NCBI GenBank assembly: GCA_902470695.1
Contig: CABRHH010000002.1
Location: 62,001 to 126,000, forward strand
Source of the DNA: an uncultured Collinsella sp.
GTDB taxonomy: Bacteria; Actinomycetota; Coriobacteriia; Coriobacteriales; Coriobacteriaceae
Direction: 5' to 3'
Length of the DNA: 64,000 bases
Shown here piece by piece: positions 1 through 8,545 of this stretch. Below the pieces are notes generated by a model, which was not told where the DNA came from, did not search any database, and was given only the letters and a program-made list of their open reading frames with translations. Numbering within the stretch: position 1 is the stretch's first letter; the number at the start of each line of letters is the position of its first letter. A program made the translations under genes and the position numbers.

Positions 1-231
1 GTCTATGACTACTATTACGGGGACTTGTATGTGGTGCTGCTGAATGAGCTGCCGGTCATCCTGTTCAACATCGTGGTGTTCGTCCTTATCTTCTTGTTCT
101 TCGCCAACGTCGCCGGCCTGGTGTCCACGCGCGCCGTCGGTTACTGGATGCGCGACTTTGCGCCCGAGACCTGGCAGGAGTACCAGGAGGGCGCCAAGGC
201 CGACATCGCGAACCACCCGTTCGGTCGATAG
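1..231 (+). CDS. Partial membrane protein (3' end only)
   Basis: The reading frame is already open at base 1 and stops at 229-231, so only the last 76 residues are present. They contain one strongly hydrophobic segment (about residues 18-40, rich in V, L, I and F) followed by a short polar tail ending NHPFGR. The fragment is probably the last membrane helix and cytoplasmic tail of a larger protein. The family is not recognisable from this piece. A gap of about 155 bases separates it from tmk, so it is probably a separate transcription unit. Confidence 0.6.
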   Translation, partial: VYDYYYGDLYVVLLNELPVILFNIVVFVLIFLFFANVAGLVSTRAVGYWMRDFAPETWQEYQEGAKADIANHPFGR

Positions 232-387
232 CCGCCCCGCGTTGCATATCGGTTGCGCCCTCGGCTCGGGAGTGGAGGTGCGCACCTGCATGCCGGCAGG
301 TCCGTTGCCCTCTGTTGGGGGTCGCGGGCCTGCCGGCGTCTTGCCGGGGTATGATGGAGGTTCACGACGAGAGGGAAGCGAGTTCAC

Positions 388-1101
388 ATGACCGCAGACA
401 GCGCCGCAGGCAATGCGGGGAGCCGCCGGTCCACAACCGGACTGTTCATCACGTGCGAGGGCATCGACGGGTGCGGTAAGTCGACCCAGGCGTCGCTTCT
501 GGCGGACGCTCTGCGCGCGGCGGGCCGCAGTGTGCGGATGCTGCGCGAGCCCGGCGGCACCGCGATCTCAGAGCAGATTCGCGCGCTGGTGCTCGACCCC
601 GCGAACGCCGAGATGGGTACGGTGTGCGAGCTGCTGTTGTACGAGGCGGCCCGCGCACAGCTCGTGCACGAGGTGATCGCGCCGGCGCTGGCGGCCGGCG
701 AGGTGGTGGTGTGCGACCGCTTCTTCGACTCGACAACCGCCTACCAGGCCCACGCCGGCGGCCTCGACGCCGCGATGGTGCGCCGCGCGAACGAGCTGGC
801 GGTGGCCGGTGTGGTGCCGCAGCTCACCCTCGTGTTCGACATCGATGCACGCCGGGCGCTCGAGCGCCGCGCGGGCCGTGCCGAGGCGGACCGCATGGAG
901 CTCAAAGGCCTGGCGTTCCAGGAGCGCGTGGCCGAGGGGTTCCGCGCTGTCGCGGCGGCGGAGCCCGAGCGGGTGCGCCTCATCGACGCATCCGGCACCG
1001 TCGAGGAGGTCTTTGACCAGGTGGCATCGGCGCTCGACGGCTGCATGCCGGGCCTTCTGCCCGCCACGCCGTCCGTGCGCAGGCCGGCTCGGCAGCTATG
1101 A
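388..1101 (+). CDS. tmk: Thymidylate kinase
   Basis: dTMP kinase phosphorylates dTMP to dTDP with ATP in the cytosol, an essential step of dTTP synthesis. The 237-residue product has the P-loop EGIDGCGKST near residues 24-33, the DRFFDSTTAYQ segment that contains the family's DR motif, and an arginine-rich lid region (ALERRAGRAEADRME). The first 18 residues are a low-complexity extension before the conserved LFITCEGIDG strand. The next gene is holB, a common tmk-holB order in bacteria. Length and motifs are normal for the family. A TATGAT box at 350-355 is a possible -10 element. Confidence 0.95.
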   Translation: MTADSAAGNAGSRRSTTGLFITCEGIDGCGKSTQASLLADALRAAGRSVRMLREPGGTAISEQIRALVLDPANAEMGTVCELLLYEAARAQLVHEVIAPALAAGEVVVCDRFFDSTTAYQAHAGGLDAAMVRRANELAVAGVVPQLTLVFDIDARRALERRAGRAEADRMELKGLAFQERVAEGFRAVAAAEPERVRLIDASGTVEEVFDQVASALDGCMPGLLPATPSVRRPARQL

Positions 1102-1141
1102 TGGAGATGCTTGTGGCCTGCAGGGGCAGAGAGGGGATGGC

Positions 1142-2302
1142 ATGAGCGCACGCGCGCAGCATACGGTCGAATCCGAGGCGGCTCTTGCCGAGAGCGCGCT
1201 GTTGGCGCAGCTCGACACGCAGCCGCGGGTGCGCGACTTTTTGGTGCGCGCGCTTGCGCAGGGACGCGCGAGCCACGCCTATCTGTTTCTGGGCGCGCCC
1301 GGTTCGGGCAAGCTCGATGCCGCTTGGGCGCTGGCGCAGGCGCTGCTATGCGAGGACGGGGGATGCGGAACCTGCGACGCATGCGGTCGCGTGGCGCGCC
1401 ACACCCATCCGGACGTGCACTTCTTTTCGCCCGAGTCGGCCACCGGCTACCTCATCGCCCAGATACGCGACCTGCTGGAGGATGTTTCCCTGGCGCCGAT
1501 CCGCGCCGCCTCGAAGGTGTATATCGTCGACCGCGCCGAGCAGCTGCGCGCCAACTCGGCCAACGCCTTACTCAAAACTCTGGAGGAGCCGCCGGCGGGC
1601 GTGACCTTCATCCTGCTGGGCACATCCGCGGACGCCATCCTGCCCACGATCGTCTCGCGCTGCCAGTGCGTGCCATTCCGGCTGCTCCCGGTCGAGGAGT
1701 CGGCCCAGGCGGTGCAGCGGGCGTGTGGCACGTCGCTCGAGCGCTGCCGCGTGGCCGTGGCGATCGCCGGCAGCCCGTCGCGCGCCGTGGCGTTTCTCAA
1801 GAGCGCCGAGCGTCAGGAGGCCCGCCGTGCCATGGTTCGCGCGATCGACGCGCTGGGTTCGGCCGACGAGGCCGATATCCTGGCGTCGGCAAAAGAGCTC
1901 ATGGTGAGCGTGCACGCGCCACTCGCCGAGGTGAAGTCGACCCAGAAGGCGGTGCTCGAGCAAAACGCCGACTATCTTTCCCGCGGTGCCCTAAAGCAGC
2001 TCGAAGACCGCAACAAGCGCGAGCTTTCGGCCCGCGAGCGTTCGGGTATCATGGAAGCGCTGGCAAGCGCTCGTACGCTGCTGCGCGACGCCCTGCTTGC
2101 GGCCGAGCAGGCGGGGCCCATCGTCAACGAGGACGTCGCCGACGTGGTTGCGCGCATCGCCGACCGCGCGAGCAGCGCCCAGATCGCCTGTGCGCTCGAC
2201 GCCGTGGCCCGTACCGAGTCCCGCATCGCCCGCAATGTCACCCCTCAGCTGGCCATCGAGGTCATGCTCTTCGATATCAGGAAGGCCCTGCAATGCCCGT
2301 AG
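1142..2302 (+). CDS. holB: DNA polymerase III subunit delta' (clamp loader)
   Basis: The delta' subunit is part of the clamp loader that places the beta clamp on DNA. The start at 1142 is chosen because GAGAGGGG precedes it and because conserved sequence starts soon after (LDTQPRVRDFLVRAL). The 386-residue protein has a degenerate P-loop (GAPGSGKLDAA, lacking the usual T/S after K) and a four-cysteine zinc module around CGTCDACGRV. It also has the NALLKTLEEPP motif typical of DnaX/HolB proteins. A degenerate P-loop fits delta', which need not bind ATP. The gene overlaps the next one by 10 bases, which implies coupled translation. Confidence 0.93.
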   Translation: MSARAQHTVESEAALAESALLAQLDTQPRVRDFLVRALAQGRASHAYLFLGAPGSGKLDAAWALAQALLCEDGGCGTCDACGRVARHTHPDVHFFSPESATGYLIAQIRDLLEDVSLAPIRAASKVYIVDRAEQLRANSANALLKTLEEPPAGVTFILLGTSADAILPTIVSRCQCVPFRLLPVEESAQAVQRACGTSLERCRVAVAIAGSPSRAVAFLKSAERQEARRAMVRAIDALGSADEADILASAKELMVSVHAPLAEVKSTQKAVLEQNADYLSRGALKQLEDRNKRELSARERSGIMEALASARTLLRDALLAAEQAGPIVNEDVADVVARIADRASSAQIACALDAVARTESRIARNVTPQLAIEVMLFDIRKALQCP

Positions 2303-3933
2303 TCGTACCTGTGAAATTTGCCTTTGCCGCCCGTGAGCTGTGGTTCGATCCGCAGGCGCTCGATATCCTCGAGGGCGATTACGCCATCTGCCAAACCGAG
2401 CGAGGGCGCGAGATCGGCCTGGTCACCGCCGACCCCTTCGAGGTTGAGCCCTCTGAGCTCGCCGCTCCGCTCAAGCCGGTGCTGCGCCTGGCCGACGATG
2501 CCGACCTCGACCGCGCCGACGAGCTGGCCGACGCCGGTGAGGACGCGATGTCGGATTTCCGCCGGCTCATCGCTAAAAACGACCTGGACATGAAGCCGGT
2601 GGGCGTCGAGTTCCTGTTCGGCGGGGAGAAGGCCGTGTTCTACTTCGCGGCCGAGGACCGCGTGGACTTCCGCCAGCTGGTGAAGGACCTCTCCTCGTTT
2701 TTCCACATCCGCGTGGACATGCGCCAGATCGGCGTGCGCGACGAGACGCGCCTGCAGGGCGGTTTTGCCACCTGCGGCCAGGAGCTGTGCTGCACGCGGT
2801 TCGGCGGCAACTTCGAGCCGGTGTCAATCCGCATGGCCAAGGAGCAGGACCTGCCGCTCAACTCCGCGAAGATCTCGGGCATGTGCGGGCGCCTCATGTG
2901 CTGCCTGCGCTATGAGTTCGAGGCCTACAAGGACTTCAAGAGCCGGGCGCCGAAGAAGAAAACCCTGATCGACACGCCGCTGGGCAAGGCGCGGATCATG
3001 GAATACAACACGCCGCGCGAGCAGCTGGTGCTGCGCTTGGAGAGCGGCAAGGTGTTCCGCGTGAACCTGTCCGACATGGGCTGCACGAGCGAGAACAAGA
3101 AGCGCTGCGAAAGCCAGGGGTGCCATGCGCGCCCGGACTGCGTGAGTCGCAGCGTACTAGAGCGCCTGGAATCCCCCGATCTGCAGCTTGCGCTCATGGA
3201 GCTCGACCGCCAAAACGGCGTGGACGTGGGCGACGGTCTGGACGTGGCCGACCGCATCGTGGCGTCGGGCCCCACGCCGCGTCGGCGCCGTATGCGCGAG
3301 GAGGAGGCGGCGCGTGCGGAGGGCGCTACGACTCGCTCACGCGGTCGCGGCAAGGGCGCGCCCGCCGATCGCCGCGGCAAGGATGGCGCGGATGCTCCCG
3401 AGGCGAGCGGCTCAAATCGGCGCCGCCGCCGTCGCGGCACCGACGGTGTGACTCCGGGGCCTGCCGCGGGCGCCCCGGCACCTGCGAGCCGCCGCGGGCA
3501 GGGGTCCGATTCGGCTGAGCAGGCTCCGACGCGTCGCCGTCGCCATCGGGCGGGGGAGGCCGCGTCGTCTCAGGGCGAGGTGGCCTCGCGCGATCGCAAG
3601 GCGCCCCAGGGTGACGCGGATGCCCCGTCGCGTTCGCGCCGTCGGCGTCATACCGCGGCGGGCGAGGGGGGCTCGCGCGACGCTGCGCCCAAAAAGCGCG
3701 GCGGCAAGCCCGAGACCCCGTCGGTGGCCGAGCAGCTCGCTTCGGGCGAAGTGAAGGTGTCCCGTCGCCGTCCGGGCGATGGGGGCGGCTCTGCCTCCGG
3801 TGCCGCCGGCGAGGCCGGCCCCGATGCGGCGCCGAAGAAGCGCCGTCGCCGCCGCTCGCGCAAGCCGCGCCAGGACGGTGGCGCCGACGCCGGGCAGGGC
3901 TCGTCCGCTTCCCCGAGCGGTTCGGGCGCGTAG
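2293..3933 (+). CDS. ricT: RicT/YaaT-like PSP1-domain protein with long arginine-rich tail
   Basis: The protein belongs to the PSP1/YaaT (RicT) family. In Bacillus RicT is part of an iron-sulfur Y-complex that assists RNase Y. Residues 1 to about 270 are the conserved domain. It includes the cysteine clusters CGQELCCTRFGG and CGRLMCCLRYE, expected to hold Fe-S clusters, and a later C-x7-C-x3-C set (KKRCESQGCHARPDC). From about residue 326 to 546 the protein becomes a low-complexity tail with repeated Arg/Lys clusters separated by G, A, S and D, as in RNA-binding tails. Its start overlaps the holB stop, the usual tmk-holB-yaaT order. The tail nearly doubles the length of a typical family member. 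Confidence 0.9.
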   Translation: MPVVVPVKFAFAARELWFDPQALDILEGDYAICQTERGREIGLVTADPFEVEPSELAAPLKPVLRLADDADLDRADELADAGEDAMSDFRRLIAKNDLDMKPVGVEFLFGGEKAVFYFAAEDRVDFRQLVKDLSSFFHIRVDMRQIGVRDETRLQGGFATCGQELCCTRFGGNFEPVSIRMAKEQDLPLNSAKISGMCGRLMCCLRYEFEAYKDFKSRAPKKKTLIDTPLGKARIMEYNTPREQLVLRLESGKVFRVNLSDMGCTSENKKRCESQGCHARPDCVSRSVLERLESPDLQLALMELDRQNGVDVGDGLDVADRIVASGPTPRRRRMREEEAARAEGATTRSRGRGKGAPADRRGKDGADAPEASGSNRRRRRRGTDGVTPGPAAGAPAPASRRGQGSDSAEQAPTRRRRHRAGEAASSQGEVASRDRKAPQGDADAPSRSRRRRHTAAGEGGSRDAAPKKRGGKPETPSVAEQLASGEVKVSRRRPGDGGGSASGAAGEAGPDAAPKKRRRRRSRKPRQDGGADAGQGSSASPSGSGA

Positions 3934-4237
3934 GCCCCTCAGGCCGTTGCGTCACACGCGCCGGTTCGAGCCGCGATGGACGCGCCGCTCGATTCACCGC
4001 CCCGTCCATCGAGAGATGGGCGGCGGGCAGCCCGTATCTTGCTTTGCCGACCTGCCTGGCTTGAGAAGCGCATGGCGGGCAGCCATTACTTCGTTGTGGC
4101 GACCCGTCCGGTCCGGCTTGCCGCAGCGGTTCCCGGGTCTCGGGACGTGCGCGCGAGCCGCTGGCCCCGCCGGGCCGTATCGGGTACACTGAGTGCATCG
4201 TCAGCCCCTCCCCGCACCTGCGGAGGAGGGCTGTTTC
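3934..4237. other. Intergenic region upstream of comF
   Basis: This 304-base gap contains no convincing gene. A TACACT box at 4185-4190 is a plausible -10 element, placing a transcript start near 4197, just before the hairpin that covers the comF ribosome-binding site. The rest is GC-rich sequence without an obvious repeat. Confidence 0.4.
4202..4233 (+). promoter_or_regulatory. Hairpin covering the comF Shine-Dalgarno
   Basis: CAGCCC plus CTCC (4202-4211) can pair with GGAG plus GGGCTG (4222-4233), with a two-base bulge. The whole comF ribosome-binding site GGAGGAGGG (4222-4230) lies in the 3' arm. If transcription starts near 4197, the stem sits at the extreme 5' end of the mRNA and could limit translation. 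Pairing is seen in the sequence; regulation is inferred. Confidence 0.45.
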
Positions 4238-5023
4238 ATGTGTGTTGGAACTGGGGCAAGGTCGGGCGCGCCTGCGGGGCCAGCGGGCGCGGGATGGCTT
4301 CGCCGCGCCGCACATGCTATGGGCGAGGCTGTGCTCGAGGCGTTGTCGCCCACGCGGTGCGTGGGCTGCGAGCGGCCCGGCGAGCTGCTCTGCGCGGCGT
4401 GTCGGGACCGCATGGTGCGCATCGACCCGGCCACTGCCTGCCCGCGATGCGGCGCGCCGTTCGGCAGCATGCTGTGCACGGAATGCGACGCCTCCAGCCC
4501 GTCGGCGCTGGGATGCTGCCTTGCTGCCTGCGTGTTCGAAGGTCCTGTCGCTCAGCTCGTGCGCGCCTACAAGGACGGCGGGGAGCGTCGTCTGGCATCG
4601 GTAATCGCCGGGTACCTGGCCCGGGCGGTGCTGGCGGCATCCGCTGCCGCGCCACGGGCGTACGGGTCGCTGGCCCAGGCGGAGGCGGTGACATTCATCC
4701 CGGTCACGGCGGAGGCGTTCTCCCGTCGCGGCTTCGACCATATGGAGCAGGTGGCACGGGCCTGCGCCGAGCTGTTGGGATTGCCGCTGCTCGACACCAT
4801 GGTGAAGCACGGGCGCGCAGACCAGCGGCGCCTGGACCGCGTCGGCCGCTTGCGGCAGGCGGGCAGCGCCTATGAGGTGGTGGTCCCGGTTGCGGGCAGG
4901 CACCTGCTCATGCTCGATGATGTCATCACCACGGGCGCGACGTTGCAGGCTGCAGCGCGTACCCTGCAGGCGGCGGGCGCGTGTCGCGTGGACGCCGCCG
5001 CTCTGGCCCGCGTATGGGGCTGA
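4238..5023 (+). CDS. comF: ComF-family phosphoribosyltransferase-like protein
   Basis: ComF proteins are cytosolic factors with a PRPP-binding fold, linked to DNA uptake in competent bacteria. The 261-residue product has the N-terminal zinc-ribbon cysteines (RCVGCERPGELLC, then CPRCGAPFGSMLCTEC), then AYKDGGERRLA. It ends with the PRPP-binding loop LMLDDVITTGATLQAAA. The start at 4238 is chosen over a start 45 bases upstream because GGAGGAGGG lies at optimal spacing and the extra residues are not conserved. The ribosome-binding site is within a potential hairpin. No other competence gene is adjacent. Confidence 0.88.
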   Translation: MCVGTGARSGAPAGPAGAGWLRRAAHAMGEAVLEALSPTRCVGCERPGELLCAACRDRMVRIDPATACPRCGAPFGSMLCTECDASSPSALGCCLAACVFEGPVAQLVRAYKDGGERRLASVIAGYLARAVLAASAAAPRAYGSLAQAEAVTFIPVTAEAFSRRGFDHMEQVARACAELLGLPLLDTMVKHGRADQRRLDRVGRLRQAGSAYEVVVPVAGRHLLMLDDVITTGATLQAAARTLQAAGACRVDAAALARVWG

Positions 5024-5262
5024 ATCGCGTGCCGCGCACCGCGACGCACCTGGCTTGAACAGGGGTTTTGATCCTGCACGCCTGCCTGGGCCTGCGGAGA
5101 CCTCGGCGCGCACCAGCCGCCTGCGCTTCTCAAGAAAAAACCGCGCAGGCAATCGCCGGGAGCCCCGCCTGCGCCCACCGCGTCTGGGCCCGCCTGCGCC
5201 CCGCCTGCGCGCCTTTGCGCCCCGGCATGGGCCCCGTGGTGCCGAATGCGCGTCCGACCTGC

Positions 5263-5268
5263 TATAAT
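5263..5268 (+). promoter_or_regulatory. -10 box of the candidate structured RNA
   Basis: A perfect TATAAT hexamer lies 8 bases before the first paired base of the RNA annotated next. No strong -35 box is visible 16-18 bases upstream, so the promoter may rely on the -10 or an activator. Confidence 0.5.
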
Positions 5269-5272
5269 GCGG

Positions 5273-5545
5273 CACTGTTCCTCCCAGGCTGTGGTTGCGG
5301 GCAAGGTCGGGTGCGTCCCGTCGCCCTAGTCCATGACAGACGCGGTCAAAGGGATCCACGTAAGCTGCCGCGTGCGCGCGGCAGCGATCATGGCGCGTCC
5401 TAGAAGTCAGACGCACCGTCCGTTCTACATCTGAGGCAATACCGCCTCGCGGGCGAGCGGGTTAGTCGTGAAGCCGCTGCGGCGGCCGAGCAAACGCCCC
5501 GGTGCGCAAGTGTGGGGTCAAAGACCAGGTCAGCTGGGGGAACAA
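5273..5545 (+). ncRNA. Candidate structured RNA, family unknown
   Basis: A roughly 270-base gene-free stretch begins right after a perfect TATAAT. Its ends pair: the 5' segment at 5276-5291 (TGTTCCTCCCAGGCTG) can form a closing stem with 5531-5544 (CAGCTGGGGGAACA). Inside are further stems, including a perfect 8-bp hairpin CTGCCGCG/CGCGGCAG and short hairpins built on GCGTC/GACGC and GAGGC/GCCTC. A strong GC hairpin follows at 5553-5581, without a U tract. I found no signature of RNase P, tmRNA, SRP RNA or common riboswitches. The closed-rod layout recalls 6S-type RNAs, but that is only a resemblance. It could instead be a long leader of the lipoprotein gene. Confidence 0.45.
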
Positions 5546-5610
5546 AGGAAACAGACGCCCGCGCATCCAACCTGCGCGCGGGCGATGAGGGCGAAAAGGC
5601 GGGTTTGGCT

Positions 5611-6594
5611 ATGGGTACAGGTACGAGGGCTGGTCGTTGGGGCGGTATCGCGCGGGCCGCGGGCGGGGCATGCGCGCTGGCGCTGGCGCTCGCGCTCGGC
5701 GGCTGCGCCCTCACCACGCCGTCGCGCTCCGAGGTGGCCGCGCCCGAGGCACAGGCCACGATCGATGCCTCGGCGCTCATGGAGGCCGGCGTGCTCACGG
5801 TTGCCGTGGACACCTCCGACGCCCCGCAGGCCATGAACGGCAACGACGGCGCGCCGACCGGCTACTACGTCGATGTGGCGCGTGCGCTCGCGCAGCATTT
5901 CGGGCTCAACGTGAAGATCGTGTCCGCCGCGAGCGCCCACAGCGCGCTCGACAGCGACGAGGCCGACCTCTACATTGGGTCCAAGCCCTCCGATGCAAGC
6001 AGCACGGTGACGGTGCTGGGCACGGTGGGCGAGGATGCCTCGGCGGTTTTCGTGAAGGCATCCGACTCCTCGAGCACCCCGTCTGTCTCGGCGAGCAGCC
6101 TGGAGGGGGCCACCATCGGCGTCCAGAGCTCCTCGGCCTCCCAGGACGCGCTCAAGCGCGCGGGCATCTCGGCCACGCAGAAGACCTACGAGAACGTGAA
6201 CAAGTGCTTCGACGCGCTGGATGCCGGCGAGGTTTCCTATGTTGCCTGCGACGCCACGGCCGGTGGCTACCTGGCGCGCGCGTACCCAGACATCGTGTTC
6301 GCGGGGACTATCGGCAGCACGTCGTCCTACGGCATCGGCGTGCTCAAGGCCAACGACGAGCTGGCCGATGCCATCAAGCAGGCGTGCAGCGACCTGGCGG
6401 ACAACGGCGTGTTCGACGCGCTGCACACCGCGTGGTACGGCAACGTGCCGCTGTCGTTGACCGACACGACGGTGGATGGCGTCACGGTTGCGCAGTCGAG
6501 CGGCAACGATTCGGAGGAGTCGGGCACAGCCGACGGTGATCGTGCTGTGGAGACCGATACCCCCATCACGCGGGATATCAACTCGCTCGGATAG
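5611..6594 (+). CDS. Amino-acid-type solute-binding lipoprotein (SBP_bac_3)
   Basis: This looks like an extracytoplasmic binding protein of the family 3 (polar amino acid ABC) type, tethered to the outer face of the membrane. Residues 1-33 form a lipoprotein signal peptide with lipobox LGGC. The domain starts near VLTVAVDTSDAP and includes GYYVDVARALAQHFGLN and a C-terminal lobe around YGIGVLKANDELADAI. The start at 5611 is chosen because AAGGCGGG precedes it and the signal peptide begins directly. An upstream in-frame start would bury the signal peptide. No permease or ATPase gene is adjacent, so its ligand and transporter are unknown. The C-terminal 40 residues are Ser/Asp/Thr-rich. Confidence 0.82.
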   Translation: MGTGTRAGRWGGIARAAGGACALALALALGGCALTTPSRSEVAAPEAQATIDASALMEAGVLTVAVDTSDAPQAMNGNDGAPTGYYVDVARALAQHFGLNVKIVSAASAHSALDSDEADLYIGSKPSDASSTVTVLGTVGEDASAVFVKASDSSSTPSVSASSLEGATIGVQSSSASQDALKRAGISATQKTYENVNKCFDALDAGEVSYVACDATAGGYLARAYPDIVFAGTIGSTSSYGIGVLKANDELADAIKQACSDLADNGVFDALHTAWYGNVPLSLTDTTVDGVTVAQSSGNDSEESGTADGDRAVETDTPITRDINSLG

Positions 6595-6832
6595 TCTGCA
6601 GCGCACCTGCGCGCGTCCGTGCGGGAGGGTCGCGCATCGTTCGTGCAGCATGTGGGGTCGCGTGTAGTGGCGCCGGCGTGCTAGCGCTAAACATGGTGCA
6701 GTGGCACGACTTTTCGGTGGCCGGCGCGTCCGGGGCGGTCAGCGGGGAAGAAAAAACCTCGGGCGTGAACGGGGCTATCTTGGGTACAACGTAGACACGA
6801 AGTCGTTATCCCCGGATAGATTGGAGTCACGT

Positions 6833-7417
6833 ATGGATATCAAGGTTTCTGGGCGCAAGACGACCGTAACCGATGCTCTGCGTGCTCATGTCGACGAGAA
6901 GATCGGCGAAGCGCTCAAGGTGTTCGATATCGAACCCATGACCGTCGATGTTGTGTTGCGCTATGAGAAGAACCCCTCCAACCCCAACCCGGCAATCGTC
7001 GAGGTGACGGTGCGGGTGCGCGGTTCGGTGATTCGCGTGGCGGAGCACGGTGCGGATATGTACGCCGCGATCGATCTGGCAGCCGTGAAGGTGACGCGCC
7101 AACTGCGTAAATTCAAGACCCGCGTGGTCGATAACCGTCAGCAGGGTGCAAGCGCCGCCGAGGTGGTTCCCGTCGAGCCGGTGGCAGATCTGGCCGATCT
7201 TCTCATCCCCGAGGAGGAAGACGACCAGCTCGTCCGCGAGAAGGTCATCGAGCTCACGCCGATGACCGAGGAGCAGGCGCTCGTCCAAACCGACCTGCTC
7301 GGCCATGATTTCTACGTGTTCGAGAACGCGGTCACCGGTCTTACGAATGTGGTCTATCACCGTAAGAATGGTGGATACGGCATCATCAAGCCGAAGATCG
7401 AGGCGCTTGACGAGTAA
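6833..7417 (+). CDS. hpf: Ribosome hibernation promoting factor, long form
   Basis: Long HPF binds the 30S decoding region and drives 100S dimer formation when growth slows. The 194-residue protein begins with the conserved MDIKVSGRKTTVTDALRAH. It has the N-terminal S30AE domain (about 1-100), a charged linker, and the C-terminal dimerisation domain with EEALV-like sequence (TEEQALVQTDLLGHDFYVF) ending NGGYGIIKPK. The start at 6833 is set by GGAG at suitable spacing and by the family N-terminus; longer upstream versions have no homology. A terminator-like hairpin follows at 7444-7471, so it is probably monocistronic. Confidence 0.94.
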   Translation: MDIKVSGRKTTVTDALRAHVDEKIGEALKVFDIEPMTVDVVLRYEKNPSNPNPAIVEVTVRVRGSVIRVAEHGADMYAAIDLAAVKVTRQLRKFKTRVVDNRQQGASAAEVVPVEPVADLADLLIPEEEDDQLVREKVIELTPMTEEQALVQTDLLGHDFYVFENAVTGLTNVVYHRKNGGYGIIKPKIEALDE

Positions 7418-7443
7418 AATGCGGGGATACGCATGAACCGGAT

Positions 7444-7471
7444 GGCGGCCATCCCGTGCGGGGTGGCCGCC
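7444..7471 (+). terminator. Hairpin between hpf and the DegV gene
   Basis: GGCGGCCATCCC and GGGGTGGCCGCC form a 12-bp stem (one G-U pair) with a 4-base loop. No long T run follows, only GCTTTG. It lies 27 bases after hpf. Confidence 0.6.
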
Positions 7472-7491
7472 GCTTTGTATGGAGAGATGCC

Positions 7492-8448
7492 ATGGGTTCC
7501 ACCCCTGCCACAACTGCCCACAGCAACCGGTGCCGCATCGTGATCGACACCTGCGCCGACTTATCGCCCGACATCGCGGCAACCCTCGATGTCGATATCC
7601 TCGGTTTTCCCTATATCGTGGATGGCGAGGAGTTCACAGATGACATTTGGACCTCGACCACGCCGCACGAGTTCTATGAGCGCCTGCGCGCCGGGGCCAA
7701 GGCATCCACGTCGGCGGTGTCGCTCGGTCGCTACCTCGAGTTCTTCCAGGCGTGCGCCGAGGAGGGGACGCCGACGGTGTACCTGTGCTTCACGAGCGCG
7801 CTGTCGTCGAGCTACAACACGGCGTGCCAGGCGGCCGAGCGGGTGCGCGCGGGGCATCCGGGATTTGAGCTGTATGTGGTGGACAATGCGCTTCCCAGTG
7901 CGGCGGCCGAGCTGCTGGCCCTCGAGGCCCAGCGCCAGCGCGCCGCCGGGCTCACCGCCGCGCAGCTCGTGCAGTGGGCCGAGGAGGCCAAGGGCTACAT
8001 TCACGGCTACTTCACCTTGGAGAACCTCGATGCCCTGGCGGCCGGCGGGCGCATCCCGCCTGCGGCGGCGCAGCTGTCCTCCAAGCTCGACATCAAGCCG
8101 GAGCTATCGTATGACCTGGCGGGTTCGCTGACGCTCGTGGGCGTGAACCGAGGGCGCAAGAAGGCCCTGAAGGCGCTGGTGAAGGCGTTCCGCGAGAACT
8201 GGGAGCCCGATGTGTCGATGCCCGTGGGCATCGTGTCGGCCGACGCGGAGAAGGATGCCGACTGGCTTGAGAGCGCGGTGCGCAAGGAGGAGGGTTGCGC
8301 CGAGCTGACGATCATCCGCGGATCGGTGGGCCCGACGCTCGGTGCCCACGTGGGGCCGGGTATGGTGGCGATCGTGTTCTGGGGCGGCAACCGCGCCGAC
8401 AAGATCTCCCTGTCCGACCGCATCGCCAAGCGCGTGCGCGGCGAGTAG
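7492..8448 (+). CDS. DegV family protein (fatty-acid binding)
   Basis: DegV proteins bind fatty acids; some act as FakB partners of a fatty-acid kinase. The 318-residue product has the family layout: N-terminal IVIDTCADLSPDIA, the segment KASTSAVSLGRYLEFFQ with the lipid-head-contacting T/S, TSALSSSYNTA, and C-terminal VGPTLGAHVGPGMVAI. The start at 7492 is preceded by GGAGAGA. No FakA gene is adjacent, so a role in fatty-acid phosphorylation is possible but unproven. It is probably transcribed alone, after the terminator behind hpf. Confidence 0.88.
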   Translation: MGSTPATTAHSNRCRIVIDTCADLSPDIAATLDVDILGFPYIVDGEEFTDDIWTSTTPHEFYERLRAGAKASTSAVSLGRYLEFFQACAEEGTPTVYLCFTSALSSSYNTACQAAERVRAGHPGFELYVVDNALPSAAAELLALEAQRQRAAGLTAAQLVQWAEEAKGYIHGYFTLENLDALAAGGRIPPAAAQLSSKLDIKPELSYDLAGSLTLVGVNRGRKKALKALVKAFRENWEPDVSMPVGIVSADAEKDADWLESAVRKEEGCAELTIIRGSVGPTLGAHVGPGMVAIVFWGGNRADKISLSDRIAKRVRGE

Positions 8449-8545
8449 ATGTAACCGACGGTGCCTAGCGGTCTGGGTCCTGCGTGTCCGGTTTGGCGCG
8501 CGGGACCCGATTCGTCCAGGTTCCCGATAGATAAGGAGAAAAGCA

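Noticed and set aside
5273..5545. RNase P RNA, tmRNA, SRP RNA or a cobalamin/TPP/FMN riboswitch
   Set aside because: The core motifs of these families, such as GAGGAAAGTCC, GGAAG tetraloop helix or the riboswitch cores, are not present.
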